Positions 50,341 through 59,225 of a stretch of 64,000 nt of DNA are shown piece by piece. This stretch comes from Brevibacterium sp. UCMA 11754. Lineage in GTDB: Bacteria; Actinomycetota; Actinomycetes; Actinomycetales; Brevibacteriaceae. Position 1 is the stretch's first letter; every line of letters begins with the position of its first letter. Below the pieces are notes generated by a model that was given only the letters and a program-made list of their open reading frames with translations, was not told where the DNA came from and did not search any database. The stretch covers positions 152,335 through 216,334 of the forward strand of contig NZ_JACBOT010000023.1 in NCBI RefSeq assembly GCF_021532275.1. The letters run 5' to 3'. Both the position numbers and the translations under genes were made by a program.

Positions 50341-51831
50341 ATGACCACACCTGTTTCATCCCTGCCCGAAACCGGGCGGACCAATCCACGAACACCCAGC
50401 CGAGGCTGGTTCGGCCAAATCCTGCGCCGTCTCCACTTCTACGCAGGAATCTTCGTCGGTCCCTTCATCCTCATCGCCGCACTCAGCGGCGCCCTGTATG
50501 CGATCAGCCCGCAGATCGAAAAGGTCGTCTACGCAGATGAGCTGACCACTCAGGCGACAGGTCCCGCCCTGCCGCTGGCCGACCAGGTCGCGGCCGCGAC
50601 AACCTACACCGGGGGAGGCGAGACCATCAGCGCTGTGCGTCCGGCACCGGAACCCGGAACCACGACCCGGGTGATGTTCGAGGACCCGAACCTGGACGAG
50701 AGCGAATCCCGGGCGATCTTCATCGATCCCACCACCGCCGAGGTGAAGGGCGACCTGACCGTGTACGGGTCCTCGGGGTCCCTGCCGTTGAGAACCTGGG
50801 TCGATCAGCTGCACCGCAGCCTTCACCTCGGCGATGTCGGGCGGTACTACAGTGAACTCGCCGCGTCCTGGCTGGGCATCATCGCGGTTGCGGGATTGTG
50901 CCTGTGGGTGTTGCGCGCCCGTAGAGCTCGGAATGCTTCAGCGATGCTGCGGCCGAACATGAAGCACAAGGGTCTTCGCCGCACCTTCTCATGGCACGCC
51001 TCTGTTGGAGTTTGGGCGGCGATCGGGATGCTGTTCCTGTCAGCCACCGGCATCACCTGGTCCCAGCTGGGCGGAGACAATGTGACGAAGCTGCGGGCGG
51101 CGCTGGACTGGTCGACGCCTGCGGTCTCCACGGATCTCGATCGAGAATCGGCAGTGGGGGAGTCGGGCGCTGGAGGGCAGGCAGGCCACGAGGGCCATGC
51201 AGGTCACGAGGGCCACGAGGGCCACGACGACGGCGCTCACATGGGACAATCTGGTGCGGCCGATACCGGCGGAATCGACCCGGGCGATTTCGACATGACA
51301 CTGGCCATGGCCCGCGATATCAACGTCAACACCGGACTCGTCGAAATTCTGCCGCCGGCCGATGCTGATTCCGCGTGGGTCGTCCAAGAGATCCAACGCA
51401 GCTTCCCCACCGAAGTCGATGCCGTGGCGATCGATGCCTACACCATGGAGATCACCGATCGTGTCGACTTCTCCGACTACGGGTTCGCGTCGAAGCTTGC
51501 GCGGTGGGGCATCGACATGCACATGGGAACCATGTTCGGCCTGGCCAACCAGATCGTCCTCGTCGTCCTCGCAATTGCAATCGCGTCCATGGTCGTGTGG
51601 GGCTATGTGATGTGGTGGCAGCGCCGACCCAAGCATGATCCGAGCAAGAAATTCGGCGTCACACCTGTCCGTGGTGCGCTGACGAAGGCATCCTGGTGGT
51701 CGGTGGCTGCAGTCGCGCTCGTTGCGGTGGGGATCGGGGTATTCCTGCCGATGGTGGGGATCAGCCTTGTTGGGTTCCTCATTGTTGACGGTGTGCTGGC
51801 GATGTGGGCGAGGAGGCGAAGCCGCAGGTGA
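50341..51831 (+). CDS. PepSY-associated membrane protein with His-rich loop
   Basis: 496-residue PepSY-TM family protein. Seen: the start RRLHFYAGIFVGPFILIAALSGALY (first span, quoted in part), a PepSY region near residues 80-140, LRTWVDQLHRSLHLGDVGRYY, further spans (ELAASWLGIIAVAGLCLWVL; WHASVGVWAAIGMLFLSATG), and spans near the C-terminus. A hydrophilic loop at about residues 280-305 repeats GHEGHAGHEGHEGH with Asp/His, a likely metal-binding segment. Related proteins handle iron-siderophore reduction or copper. With the preceding Met/His-rich protein, it suggests a metal-related pair. Confidence 0.8.
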   Translation: MTTPVSSLPETGRTNPRTPSRGWFGQILRRLHFYAGIFVGPFILIAALSGALYAISPQIEKVVYADELTTQATGPALPLADQVAAATTYTGGGETISAVRPAPEPGTTTRVMFEDPNLDESESRAIFIDPTTAEVKGDLTVYGSSGSLPLRTWVDQLHRSLHLGDVGRYYSELAASWLGIIAVAGLCLWVLRARRARNASAMLRPNMKHKGLRRTFSWHASVGVWAAIGMLFLSATGITWSQLGGDNVTKLRAALDWSTPAVSTDLDRESAVGESGAGGQAGHEGHAGHEGHEGHDDGAHMGQSGAADTGGIDPGDFDMTLAMARDINVNTGLVEILPPADADSAWVVQEIQRSFPTEVDAVAIDAYTMEITDRVDFSDYGFASKLARWGIDMHMGTMFGLANQIVLVVLAIAIASMVVWGYVMWWQRRPKHDPSKKFGVTPVRGALTKASWWSVAAVALVAVGIGVFLPMVGISLVGFLIVDGVLAMWARRRSRR

Positions 51832-51836
51832 GACCA

Positions 51837-51870
51837 GAACGCCGGGCCGAGTGATCTCGGTCCGGCGTTC
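51837..51870. terminator. Terminator hairpin between PepSY and MatC genes
   Basis: GAACGCCGGGCCGAG (51837-51851) pairs with 51856-51870 around TGAT. The 15-bp stem has a single G-T pair. It lies between convergent stops and likely serves both. Confidence 0.75.
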
Positions 51871-51886
51871 ATTTCCTGCTTGCAGA

Positions 51887-53290
51887 TCAGCCCCAACCGG
51901 GGACGACGAAGATGAGCCAGGTGACGATCGGCGCGATGAGGACCATCGAGAAACCCCACCTCATGAGCTGCTTGAAGACCTGATCACGCTGCTCCTCCGG
52001 CGAGTTCGCGACGACCAGTGCGCCCGATGTGGAGAAGGGGCTCGAGTCGACCACCGAGGACGAGATCGCCAGGGCGATGATCATCCCGATCTCTCCGATG
52101 GTACCGGTGAGCAGGAACGGCACGGCCAGTGGGATGAGAGCCCCGAGGATGCCGGTTGTCGAGGCGAAGGCCGAGACGACGGCACCGATGAAGCAGATGA
52201 GCAGCGCCGCGAAGAGCGGAGCTCCCATGCCGGCAACGAGGTTGCCCAGCCAGTCGATGGTGCCCAAGCGCTCCATGAGTTCGACGTAGGTGACGATGCC
52301 GCAGATGAGGAGCACCGTGGGCCAGGCGATCTTGCTGACCGCACCCTTGCTCACCTTCGGTGAGAAGAACGAGATGATGACGGCGATGCAGATCGCGGTG
52401 AAGCCGACATCCTGGTTCAGCGGCGGAACCACCATGACAGCCAGGACGATGAGGCCGATGAGAGTAACGATGCGATTGCGATCCAACGTGGTCACCGGTT
52501 CATCAATGTCATCGTCCTTGACCATGGTCGTCTGCACCGACCTGCGTGCAGCGCGACGCTGCGGATCATTTCGGGGGATCTTCGGCTGGGCGCCGGAGCC
52601 AGTGCCGCCGCTGTCACGTGCCCCATCGTCAGCATCGGCGTCGGTGCCGTGCACGTCCTCCAGGCCGTGGCCCAGATCTCGCTTGCCCAGCAGGTCACGT
52701 CCGCCGAAGAGGAAGAAGCAGATGAGGCCAAGCAGGAAGTTGAAGACGAAGGAAGCGAGGAACAGGAGTACAGGACTGCCAGGCAGGTCATTGCGTTCGA
52801 CGACCTGGTTGGTGATGGTGCCGAAGATGCTCAGCGGTGAGAAGCCGCCGGCAGTGGCCCCGTTGATGATCATGAGTCCCATCAGCAGCGGACGAATGTC
52901 GTAGCGCCGGGCGAAGCCCATCCCGATCGGAGCGATGATCGCGATGGCGGCGGGAACGACGGAGCCGAAACCAGAGAGGAGCGCGGTGACGACGAAGAAC
53001 ACCCACGGGATCAGGGCGATCCTGCCTCCCACCGCTTTGACGAGGACATGAACCAGCCAGTCGACCGTTCCATTGTCCTTTGCCAAGGCGAACAGATACG
53101 TCACCCCCACGAGGATGAGGAAGAGATCTGCTGGGAACCCGGACAGGAGGGTGTCGGCGTCTTCTCCGAGGGCGAGGGTGCCGAAGAGGAAGGTCGCCAT
53201 GAGTGCAAGCGCACCCATATGGACCGAGACGAAGGTGGCGATGACGAACAGGGCCACGAGGACGAGGATGGACGCTAATTCAAGAGACAC
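51887..53290 (-). CDS. MatC-type dicarboxylate carrier (SLC13/ion transporter superfamily)
   Basis: 467-residue membrane carrier with about twelve spans. Seen: the MatC N-terminal pattern LELASILVLVALF, FPADLFLILVGVTYLFALAKDNG, and VVPAAIAIIAPIGMGFARRY. The second half repeats the entrance pattern (ASTTGILGALIPLAVPFL; SSSVVDSSPFSTSGALVV). A long acidic/basic cytoplasmic loop at about residues 215-270 separates the halves. The GTG at 53290 is chosen because TTGGAGCGAATT precedes it and the family begins here; the frame is open further upstream without protein-like sequence. It probably imports malonate- or succinate-type acids. Confidence 0.8.
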   Translation of the reverse strand: MSLELASILVLVALFVIATFVSVHMGALALMATFLFGTLALGEDADTLLSGFPADLFLILVGVTYLFALAKDNGTVDWLVHVLVKAVGGRIALIPWVFFVVTALLSGFGSVVPAAIAIIAPIGMGFARRYDIRPLLMGLMIINGATAGGFSPLSIFGTITNQVVERNDLPGSPVLLFLASFVFNFLLGLICFFLFGGRDLLGKRDLGHGLEDVHGTDADADDGARDSGGTGSGAQPKIPRNDPQRRAARRSVQTTMVKDDDIDEPVTTLDRNRIVTLIGLIVLAVMVVPPLNQDVGFTAICIAVIISFFSPKVSKGAVSKIAWPTVLLICGIVTYVELMERLGTIDWLGNLVAGMGAPLFAALLICFIGAVVSAFASTTGILGALIPLAVPFLLTGTIGEIGMIIALAISSSVVDSSPFSTSGALVVANSPEEQRDQVFKQLMRWGFSMVLIAPIVTWLIFVVPGWG

Positions 53291-53763
53291 AATTCGCTCC
53301 AATGCGATGTGTAGAGTCACCGAGACAGCCTCTTTGCCGCCTCGTACTTTCCATGATGCGGAATCTCGAAGTACCTTTTGTGAAAGCCTGCCCCTATCGG
53401 AGGACCGAGTCAAGGGTTTCCTGGCAATTGGGAAAAGTTGAGTCTCCTTGCCCGCGGTTCGCGCATCTGCGCTGGTGGCAGGGTCGAGTCCACCCTGCGA
53501 ATGACCCATTTTCTGATCGTCGCTCGTGTGGTAGCGTAAAATGAAACCTTTGTATCGCATCGTGGAATCAGAGAGGATTCTCCGACGATGAACCCGGCAG
53601 CAGAAGTCATCAGACACCGTTTCACCAACTCGGTCGTGACGAGCCTCGCCACTCTGCGTCCGGCTCTCACCCATCCGTACTCTGCTCCTCGGCACCTCCT
53701 GGCCGCTCGGCCGAACTCGACTCACACTCAGTGCCGATCGGCACGCGAAAGGGATGGAAGATC
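53291..53763. other. Divergent promoter region between the MatC and aminotransferase genes
   Basis: About 470 bases with no supported gene. It contains a TAAAAT -10-like box near 53535 and an imperfect inverted repeat at about 53559-53592 (CATCG..GAATC / GATTC..CGATG). These would suit a regulator site for one of the divergent genes. Nothing else was recognised. Confidence 0.4.
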
Positions 53764-54927
53764 ATGACTCACAGCGGACGGCACTTTCTGCAGATCCCAG
53801 GGCCCAGCAACGTCCCCGACTCCGTGCTGCGAGCCATGTCCATGCCCACGATCGATCATCGGGGACCGGACTTCCAGGAGCTCTTCTCCCAGGTCCTGAC
53901 CGGAGTCGCCGATATCTTCGGCACCTCCAACCAGGTCATCATCTACCCCGCTACCGGCACCGGAGCCTGGGAAGCCGCGCTGGTCAACACGTTGAGCCCA
54001 GGCGATGAGATCCTCTGCTACGAGACCGGCCACTTCTCCAGTCTGTGGAAGGCCATGGCCGAGAAGTGGGGCCTCAAACCCACAATGATCCAAGGTGACT
54101 GGCGCACAGGAGCCGATCCGGGGAAGATCCGCGCGGCTCTGGCCGAGGACACTGCCCACCGGTTCAAGGCAGTCTGCGTCGTCCACAACGAAACTTCGAC
54201 CGGCGTGACGAGCCGCATTCCCGAGATCCGCCGCTCCATCGATGCTGCAGATCATCCCGCACTGCTCATGGTCGACACGATCTCCTCGCTGGGATCCGTT
54301 GACTATCGTCACGACGAATGGGGCGTCGATGTCACAGTGTCCGGTTCCCAGAAGGGGCTGATGCTGCCACCGGGAATGTCCTTCAACGCTGTCAGCGACA
54401 AGGCTCTCGAAGCTCACGAACGCTCAACTCTGCCCAAGTCCTTCTGGAACTGGACCGAGATGCTTGCATCCGGGAAGAACGGACAGACCCCCTACACCCC
54501 GAACACGAACCTCCTCTACGGACTCAAGGAAGCTCTGCGCATTCTCAACGAGGAGGGAATGGACAACGTCTTCGCCCGCCATATCCGCTTCGGCGAGGCA
54601 ACCCGGGCAGCGGTAGAAGCGTGGGGGCTCGAGGTGCTGTGCACGAACGAGAACGAACACTCACCGGTCCTCACCGCCGTGCTCATGCCCGAGGGCTTCG
54701 ACGCCGACGAACTGAGGGGAATCATCCTTGAGAGGTTCAACATGTCTCTGGGTGCGGGACTGTCGAAACTCAAGGGAAAGATCTTCCGGATCGGCCACCT
54801 CGGCGATCTCAGCGATCTGACTCTGGCCGGAACCCTCTCCGGCGTGCAGATGGGCCTGCAGCTGGCAGGCATCAAGGTCGATCCTTCGGGCGTGGAGGCC
54901 GTGCTCGACATCCTCCGGGACACGTGA
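53764..54927 (+). CDS. Alanine/serine-glyoxylate aminotransferase family protein
   Basis: 387-residue class V PLP aminotransferase. Seen: the start LQIPGPSNVPDSVLRAM, DHRGPDFQELF, YPATGTGAWEAAL, LLMVDTISSLGSVDY and the PLP Lys in VSGSQKGLMLPPGMSF near residue 200. The end FRIGHLGDLSDLTLAGTL is typical of AGT/SGAT enzymes. It would convert glyoxylate to glycine with alanine or serine as donor. The ATG at 53764 follows GGATGGAAGATC. It is 73 bp upstream of a glycolate-oxidase-like flavoprotein, which fits a glyoxylate-linked function. The left arm of the large inverted repeat begins inside this gene (about 54318). Confidence 0.88.
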   Translation: MTHSGRHFLQIPGPSNVPDSVLRAMSMPTIDHRGPDFQELFSQVLTGVADIFGTSNQVIIYPATGTGAWEAALVNTLSPGDEILCYETGHFSSLWKAMAEKWGLKPTMIQGDWRTGADPGKIRAALAEDTAHRFKAVCVVHNETSTGVTSRIPEIRRSIDAADHPALLMVDTISSLGSVDYRHDEWGVDVTVSGSQKGLMLPPGMSFNAVSDKALEAHERSTLPKSFWNWTEMLASGKNGQTPYTPNTNLLYGLKEALRILNEEGMDNVFARHIRFGEATRAAVEAWGLEVLCTNENEHSPVLTAVLMPEGFDADELRGIILERFNMSLGAGLSKLKGKIFRIGHLGDLSDLTLAGTLSGVQMGLQLAGIKVDPSGVEAVLDILRDT

Positions 54928-55000
54928 GGGGCGGCCCCACCTGCACAGCAACGCTTCACTCAATGAGTCAGCCTCCGCACGATCGATTGGTGAGAAGACA

Positions 55001-57943
55001 ATGGGCGACTTCATCGCAGACCTGACCCACAGCATTGCAGGCACGGTCGACACCTCGGCGCGCAGGCGAGCCGAATACGCGGTCGACGCCTCGAACTACC
55101 GCGTGCCGCCGCGGGCCGTCGTCTTCCCGACGACGACGGCCGATGTCGCTGCCATCCTCGACGTGGCACGGTCCCATAGCGTGCCGATCACCTCCCGCGG
55201 TGGAGGCACGTCTCAGGCAGGCAATGCCATCGGAACCGGAGTCGTCATCGACTTCTCCCGGCACCTCAATCGGGTCCTCGACATCGACCCCGTCGCCAAG
55301 ACCGCACGTGTTGAGCCCGGTGTTCTCATGAGCGATCTGCAGAAGGCCGGTGCCCCGCACGGTCTGCGCTTCGGACCCGATCCGTCGACGAAGAACCGGG
55401 CCACGATCGCGGGCATGATCGGCAACAACTCCTGCGGACCACACGCGATCTCCGCGGGACGCACCGTTGACAACGTCGTCGAACTCGACGTCATCGATGG
55501 GCTGGGACGACGCTTCACCGCTGGAGAAGGACTCGACCCAGTACCCGGGCTGTCCGATCTTGCGTCGAGCCACCTCGGCGTCATCCGCACCGAATTCGGC
55601 CGCTTCAGCCGACAGGCCTCGGCCTATGCGCTGGAACACCTGCTGCCGGAGAACGGGCCCAATCTCGCGCGGTTCCTCGTCGGCAGCGAGGGCACTCTGA
55701 CGACGACGATGGAAGCCGTGGTGTCCCTCGGGGACGTGCCGAACTCACCGACCGTCCTGGCCCTGGGCTACCCGGACATGTTCGTCGCCGCCGACGCGGT
55801 CCCACGAGTCCTGCCCCACGGACCACTTGCCGTCGAAGGCATCGACTCCCGCCTCATGGACATGGTCCGCGCCCACAAGGGCAAGGACGCGGTACCGGAA
55901 CTGCCCGCTGGTTCCGGGTGGCTGCTCATCGAGGTCGCCGGAGCCACCGCCGCCGAGGCTGTTGCGAACGCCCAGGTCATCGCCGACGATTCGGGCACAG
56001 ATTCCTACCGGATCATTCCCGCCGGCCCAGAGGCCTCGACTCTGTGGGGCATCCGGGCCGACGCCGGGGGACTGGCCGGCCGCACCGAGAAGGGCGACCC
56101 GGCCTGGACAGGATGGGAAGATGCCGCGGTTCCCCCGGACGTCCTCGGCGACTACCTGCGTGAGCAGGACGAGCTGATGAACAGCTACGGGGTCGTCGGA
56201 CTGCCCTATGGCCATTTCGGCGACGGGTGCGTGCACATGCGCACGAACTTCCCCTTCGACCAGCCGGAGGGCACCGAGATCTTCCGCAGCTTCCTCATGG
56301 ACGCCGGTCGCCTGGTCACCAAGTTCGGAGGATCTGCCTCCGGTGAACACGGTGACGGTCGCGCCCGCTCCGAACTGCTGGCTCTGCAGCACTCCACCGA
56401 AGCCGTCACCGCATTGGAACAGGTCAAGCGCCTTTTCGACCCGGAGGCGCTGCTCAACCCCGGCGTCATCGTCGATCCGCTGCCACTCGACCAGGATCTG
56501 CGCCGGCCGCAGGCGATCTCGATCCAGGCGGCAGGCGGGTTCTCCTTCTCCCATGACAAGGGAAGCTTCACCGATGCGGTGCACCGCTGTGTGGGGGTCG
56601 GCAAGTGCCGTGCGGATACCACTGGTTCCGGTGGTTTCATGTGCCCGTCCTATCTGGCCACGCGCGATGAGAAGGACAGCACTCGGGGACGCGCCCGCGT
56701 GCTTCAGGAGGTCACCAACGGCGGCCTCATCAACGACTGGAACTCCGCAGCCGTGCACGAATCGCTGGACCTGTGCCTGAGCTGCAAGGCGTGTGGCAGC
56801 GACTGCCCTGCCGGTGTCGACATGGCCCAATACAAGTCGGAAGTCCTCCACCGCACGTACAAGGGAAAGGTCCGACCGCTCTCGCATTACTCGCTGGGTT
56901 GGCTGCCCATCTGGGGCAAGGCCCTGACCGCGGTTCCGGGCGTCAGTGCAATCGCGAACGCGGCACTGTCGCTGAGGCCGTTGGCCAAACTCGTGCTGGC
57001 AGGTGGCGGGATGGACACCCGGCGCGGCATGGTCAGCTTCAACACTCAGCGCTTCTCCCGCTGGGCGAAGAAGAACGTCACGGAGGCCCAGGCCCGCGAC
57101 GAACTGGTGGGAGAACACTATGTGCGCAGCTCAACGGTGCAACGCGGACACCGGCCGCAGGTCCTGCTCTGGGCGGACTCATTCTCTGAGTACCTCTCGG
57201 ATGCCGGGGCCCGAGCGACCGTCGCAGTGCTGGAGGCCGCCGGATTCGAGGTCCTGCTGCCGGAGTCACAGGCATGCTGCGGCCTGACTCTGATCTCCAC
57301 CGGTCAGCTTGATGCGGCACGGGCCCGGCTGACCCACACCATGGAGGTGCTGGTCCCGTATGCGCAGAAGGGGGTCCCCATCGTCGGCATCGAGCCGAGC
57401 TGCACAGCCGTACTGCGTAGCGACCTGAAGGATCTGTTCCCCGATGACACACGGGCCAGCCTGATCGCGGCGCGCACCTCCACCATCGCCGAGGTGCTGG
57501 TGGAGTCGGACATCGACGTGCCCGATCTGTCCGGCCGGACCATCGTCGTCCAGCCGCACTGCCATCAGCATTCGGTCATGGGCTTCGCCGCGGATCGAAA
57601 GATCCTCGAACGCACCGGGGCCACCATTCGCGAACTGGCAGGGTGCTGCGGGCTGGCAGGCAACTTCGGAATGGAGGCCGGTCACTACGAAGTCTCCGTC
57701 GCTGTGGCCGAGAACGCGCTGCTGCCGGGACTGCGTGACGCACCGGAGAACTCGATCTTCCTGGCCGATGGCTACTCGTGCAGAACCCAGGCGAATGATC
57801 TGGCCGAGGTGCAGGGCATGACCCTGTCCCAACTGCTGACAGGTGGGGCGGCCAGCGTCGAATATTCCGCTCGAGCGAAGCGATTGCCGGTCGCGAGGAC
57901 AGAGGCGGGCGCGCCTGCATCGATGATCGGGCGCGCCATGTGA
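55001..57943 (+). CDS. FAD-binding and Fe-S-binding oxidoreductase (glycolate/D-lactate oxidase type)
   Basis: 980-residue relative of the protein at 16827, with the same order: GlcD-type flavin domain (ITSRGGGTSQAGNAIGTG near residue 65; GMIGNNSCGPHAI near residue 140; GSEGTLTTTMEAVV; SGEHGDGRARSELL near residue 450), then Fe-S motifs (CVGVGKC...MCPSY and CLSCKACGSDCPAG) and Cys-rich domains (QACCGLTLIS; GCCGLAGNFGMEAGHY). It oxidises a 2-hydroxy acid to a 2-oxo acid. Following a glyoxylate aminotransferase it may be a glycolate oxidase, making the glyoxylate that the aminotransferase uses (inference). A broken mirror copy is at 60340-63312. Confidence 0.88.
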   Translation: MGDFIADLTHSIAGTVDTSARRRAEYAVDASNYRVPPRAVVFPTTTADVAAILDVARSHSVPITSRGGGTSQAGNAIGTGVVIDFSRHLNRVLDIDPVAKTARVEPGVLMSDLQKAGAPHGLRFGPDPSTKNRATIAGMIGNNSCGPHAISAGRTVDNVVELDVIDGLGRRFTAGEGLDPVPGLSDLASSHLGVIRTEFGRFSRQASAYALEHLLPENGPNLARFLVGSEGTLTTTMEAVVSLGDVPNSPTVLALGYPDMFVAADAVPRVLPHGPLAVEGIDSRLMDMVRAHKGKDAVPELPAGSGWLLIEVAGATAAEAVANAQVIADDSGTDSYRIIPAGPEASTLWGIRADAGGLAGRTEKGDPAWTGWEDAAVPPDVLGDYLREQDELMNSYGVVGLPYGHFGDGCVHMRTNFPFDQPEGTEIFRSFLMDAGRLVTKFGGSASGEHGDGRARSELLALQHSTEAVTALEQVKRLFDPEALLNPGVIVDPLPLDQDLRRPQAISIQAAGGFSFSHDKGSFTDAVHRCVGVGKCRADTTGSGGFMCPSYLATRDEKDSTRGRARVLQEVTNGGLINDWNSAAVHESLDLCLSCKACGSDCPAGVDMAQYKSEVLHRTYKGKVRPLSHYSLGWLPIWGKALTAVPGVSAIANAALSLRPLAKLVLAGGGMDTRRGMVSFNTQRFSRWAKKNVTEAQARDELVGEHYVRSSTVQRGHRPQVLLWADSFSEYLSDAGARATVAVLEAAGFEVLLPESQACCGLTLISTGQLDAARARLTHTMEVLVPYAQKGVPIVGIEPSCTAVLRSDLKDLFPDDTRASLIAARTSTIAEVLVESDIDVPDLSGRTIVVQPHCHQHSVMGFAADRKILERTGATIRELAGCCGLAGNFGMEAGHYEVSVAVAENALLPGLRDAPENSIFLADGYSCRTQANDLAEVQGMTLSQLLTGGAASVEYSARAKRLPVARTEAGAPASMIGRAM

Positions 57944-58055
57944 GAAGTGCGCGTGTACTTAGAGCAACATGAGCGTGGAGCTCCTGGTTTCGTGCAGCGC
58001 TGAACCAGGTAGCTCGACATCACACCAGAACATCCCACCCTTCAAACATTCTTTT

Positions 58056-58841
58056 TCATTCCTGTGTCGTGTCGCTGAGGCGGCGGAGGTCCTCGACGAC
58101 ATCTGCGGGCTCGTCCTCGAGAGGCATATCGGCTCTGTCGCCGACGCTGTCGAGGCCGTGCGGGGTATCCGCAAGTGCGCCATCGAAGAGCGCATTGAGA
58201 TCGATCGTCGCAGGACCGTGCTCCGCAACGAGTTCGAAGGTCTTGCCTGCTGCTTCCGGTGCCGTCACAGCCGAGACGAGCACCTGGGCGAGCTGTTCGC
58301 GGGAGACTGTTCCATCAGAAGGGCCACCTGCATACTGGCGGTCATCCTGGCGGAGGACGAGCTGCTGCTCGTCCGGGCCGTTCTCATCGAACCAGCCGGG
58401 TCGCACGATGGTGTATGGCTGGCCGCTGGAGCGGACCAAGCGCTCAGCACGTCGTTTCCAATCGGCTATGTGTGAGGTGTTGTACCAACTGGTTCGTGCA
58501 GTGACACCGACTCCGGTCGTCAGCACGATCCGCACCTCACTATGAGCGATCAGGTCCAGCACGTTGCGAACACCGTTGTATTCGACTTGCCGGATCGTCT
58601 CCTCGCTCCCCTCAGCGCCATGCGCGAAAATCACCGCGTCCGCGCCCTCGAGAGCCGCACGCATACTCTCGCGATCGGTGAGATCACCCCGAACAGGCTC
58701 TACCCCCTCCGGCAGTACAGAAGCTCGAGACGGGGTACGAACAAGTGCCAGTGTGCGATAGCCCTGCCGGAGAGCTTCGGCAGCAACCAGGCGGCCCATG
58801 CTGCCGGTCGCTCCGATGATCAGAACAGACGAGATATTCAA
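58056..58841 (-). CDS. NAD(P)-binding Rossmann protein (NmrA/atypical SDR)
   Basis: 261-residue atypical short-chain dehydrogenase. Seen: the nucleotide motif VLIIGATGSMGRLVAAEAL at residues about 6-24, TLALVRTPSRASVLP (Arg after the second strand, suggesting NADP), GDLTDRESMRAALEGADAVIF, and YTIVRPGWFDENGP near residue 150. There is no clear YxxxK. The start is TTG at 58841 with GAAGGAG 6 bases upstream; no ATG gives the Rossmann start. It is divergent from the aminotransferase at 59058 with a perfect 24-bp palindrome in between. An identical protein is encoded in the mirror arm (59442-60227). Confidence 0.83.
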   Translation of the reverse strand: MNISSVLIIGATGSMGRLVAAEALRQGYRTLALVRTPSRASVLPEGVEPVRGDLTDRESMRAALEGADAVIFAHGAEGSEETIRQVEYNGVRNVLDLIAHSEVRIVLTTGVGVTARTSWYNTSHIADWKRRAERLVRSSGQPYTIVRPGWFDENGPDEQQLVLRQDDRQYAGGPSDGTVSREQLAQVLVSAVTAPEAAGKTFELVAEHGPATIDLNALFDGALADTPHGLDSVGDRADMPLEDEPADVVEDLRRLSDTTQE

Positions 58842-58953
58842 TGTGTACTCCTTCTCAGTGTGACGGTACTGGTGTCGGCGAAGTTGGCGAGGAGGTCTAT
58901 GCGCTTCTCGTTCGCTCAACCGGGGCGATCAGTTTACAGGCGAATCTGCGATC

Positions 58954-58977
58954 TGTATGAATGTTAACATTCATACA
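58954..58977. promoter_or_regulatory. Perfect 24-bp palindrome between divergent genes
   Basis: The 24 bases at 58954-58977 are fully self-complementary (half-site TGTATGAATGTT). They lie between the TTG start of the NAD(P)-binding protein and the ATG of the aminotransferase. This is a strong operator candidate for a dimeric regulator (TetR or MarR type) not encoded in the window. It recurs at 59306-59329 in the mirror arm. Confidence 0.65.
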
Positions 58978-59057
58978 TCGATGAGACATCGGGGTCTGGG
59001 CACAGGGACCGAATTGCTCCATCCTCAAGTCCACAAGAGTCAAGAAAGAGGTCGTCA

Positions 59058-59130
59058 ATGGCTACTTCCACGAGCGAGAGAGGGTTTCGACCCGCCTCGC
59101 GACTAAGTGAGATACGTCCCTCACCAATCA
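59058..59130 (+). CDS. PLP-dependent aminotransferase, first 24 codons only
   Basis: ATG at 59058 after AAGAAAGAGG opens a frame reading MATSTSERGF then RPASRLSEIRPSPI, up to the point where the sequence folds back. The reverse complement of the 23-base loop continues the same frame as RAIFDKAA. Together SEIRPSPIRAIFDKAA is the usual N-terminus of class I/II aminotransferases. The rest of the gene is missing because the sequence turns back at 59131, so the true gene continues elsewhere in the genome. Confidence 0.75.
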
Positions 59131-59153
59131 AGCCGCCTTGTCAAAGATGGCTC
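59131..59153. other. 23-base loop at the centre of the inverted repeat
   Basis: Unpaired bases between the arms: AGCCGCCTTG at 59131-59140, ending CTC at 59153. Read on the minus strand they continue the aminotransferase coding frame seen at the end of the left arm. The loop therefore belongs to the right arm's strand, as expected for a strand switch. Confidence 0.85.
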
Positions 59154-59225
59154 TGATTGGTGAGGGACGTATCTCACTTAGTCGCGAGGCGGGTCGAAAC
59201 CCTCCTCGCTCGTGGAAGTAGCCAT
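59131..59225 (-). pseudogene. Mirror copy of the aminotransferase N-terminus (frameshifted)
   Basis: Reverse-strand copy of the gene start at 59058, extended by 23 bases into the loop. One base is missing relative to the left arm (left GCGAGAGAGGG, mirror GCGAGGAGGG), which breaks the frame after about nine codons. It is probably a consensus error, not a real pseudogene. Confidence 0.6.

Larger units (their letters stand above)
54318..59130 (+). repeat. Left arm of a ~4.8-kb inverted repeat (intact arm)
   Basis: This stretch is repeated in reverse complement at 59154-64000. All its reading frames are intact. The arm ends at CCTCACCAATCA (59119-59130), inside the first codons of an aminotransferase gene. 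The outer limit at 54318 is set only by the right edge of the window, so the repeat may extend further. Confidence 0.95.

Noticed and set aside
59131..59153. Covalently closed hairpin telomere of a linear replicon
   Set aside because: The turn lies inside an aminotransferase coding sequence whose frame continues in the loop on one strand only, and one arm is error-rich. Resolved telomeres sit outside genes and both arms would be equally accurate. It is kept only as an alternative to test.
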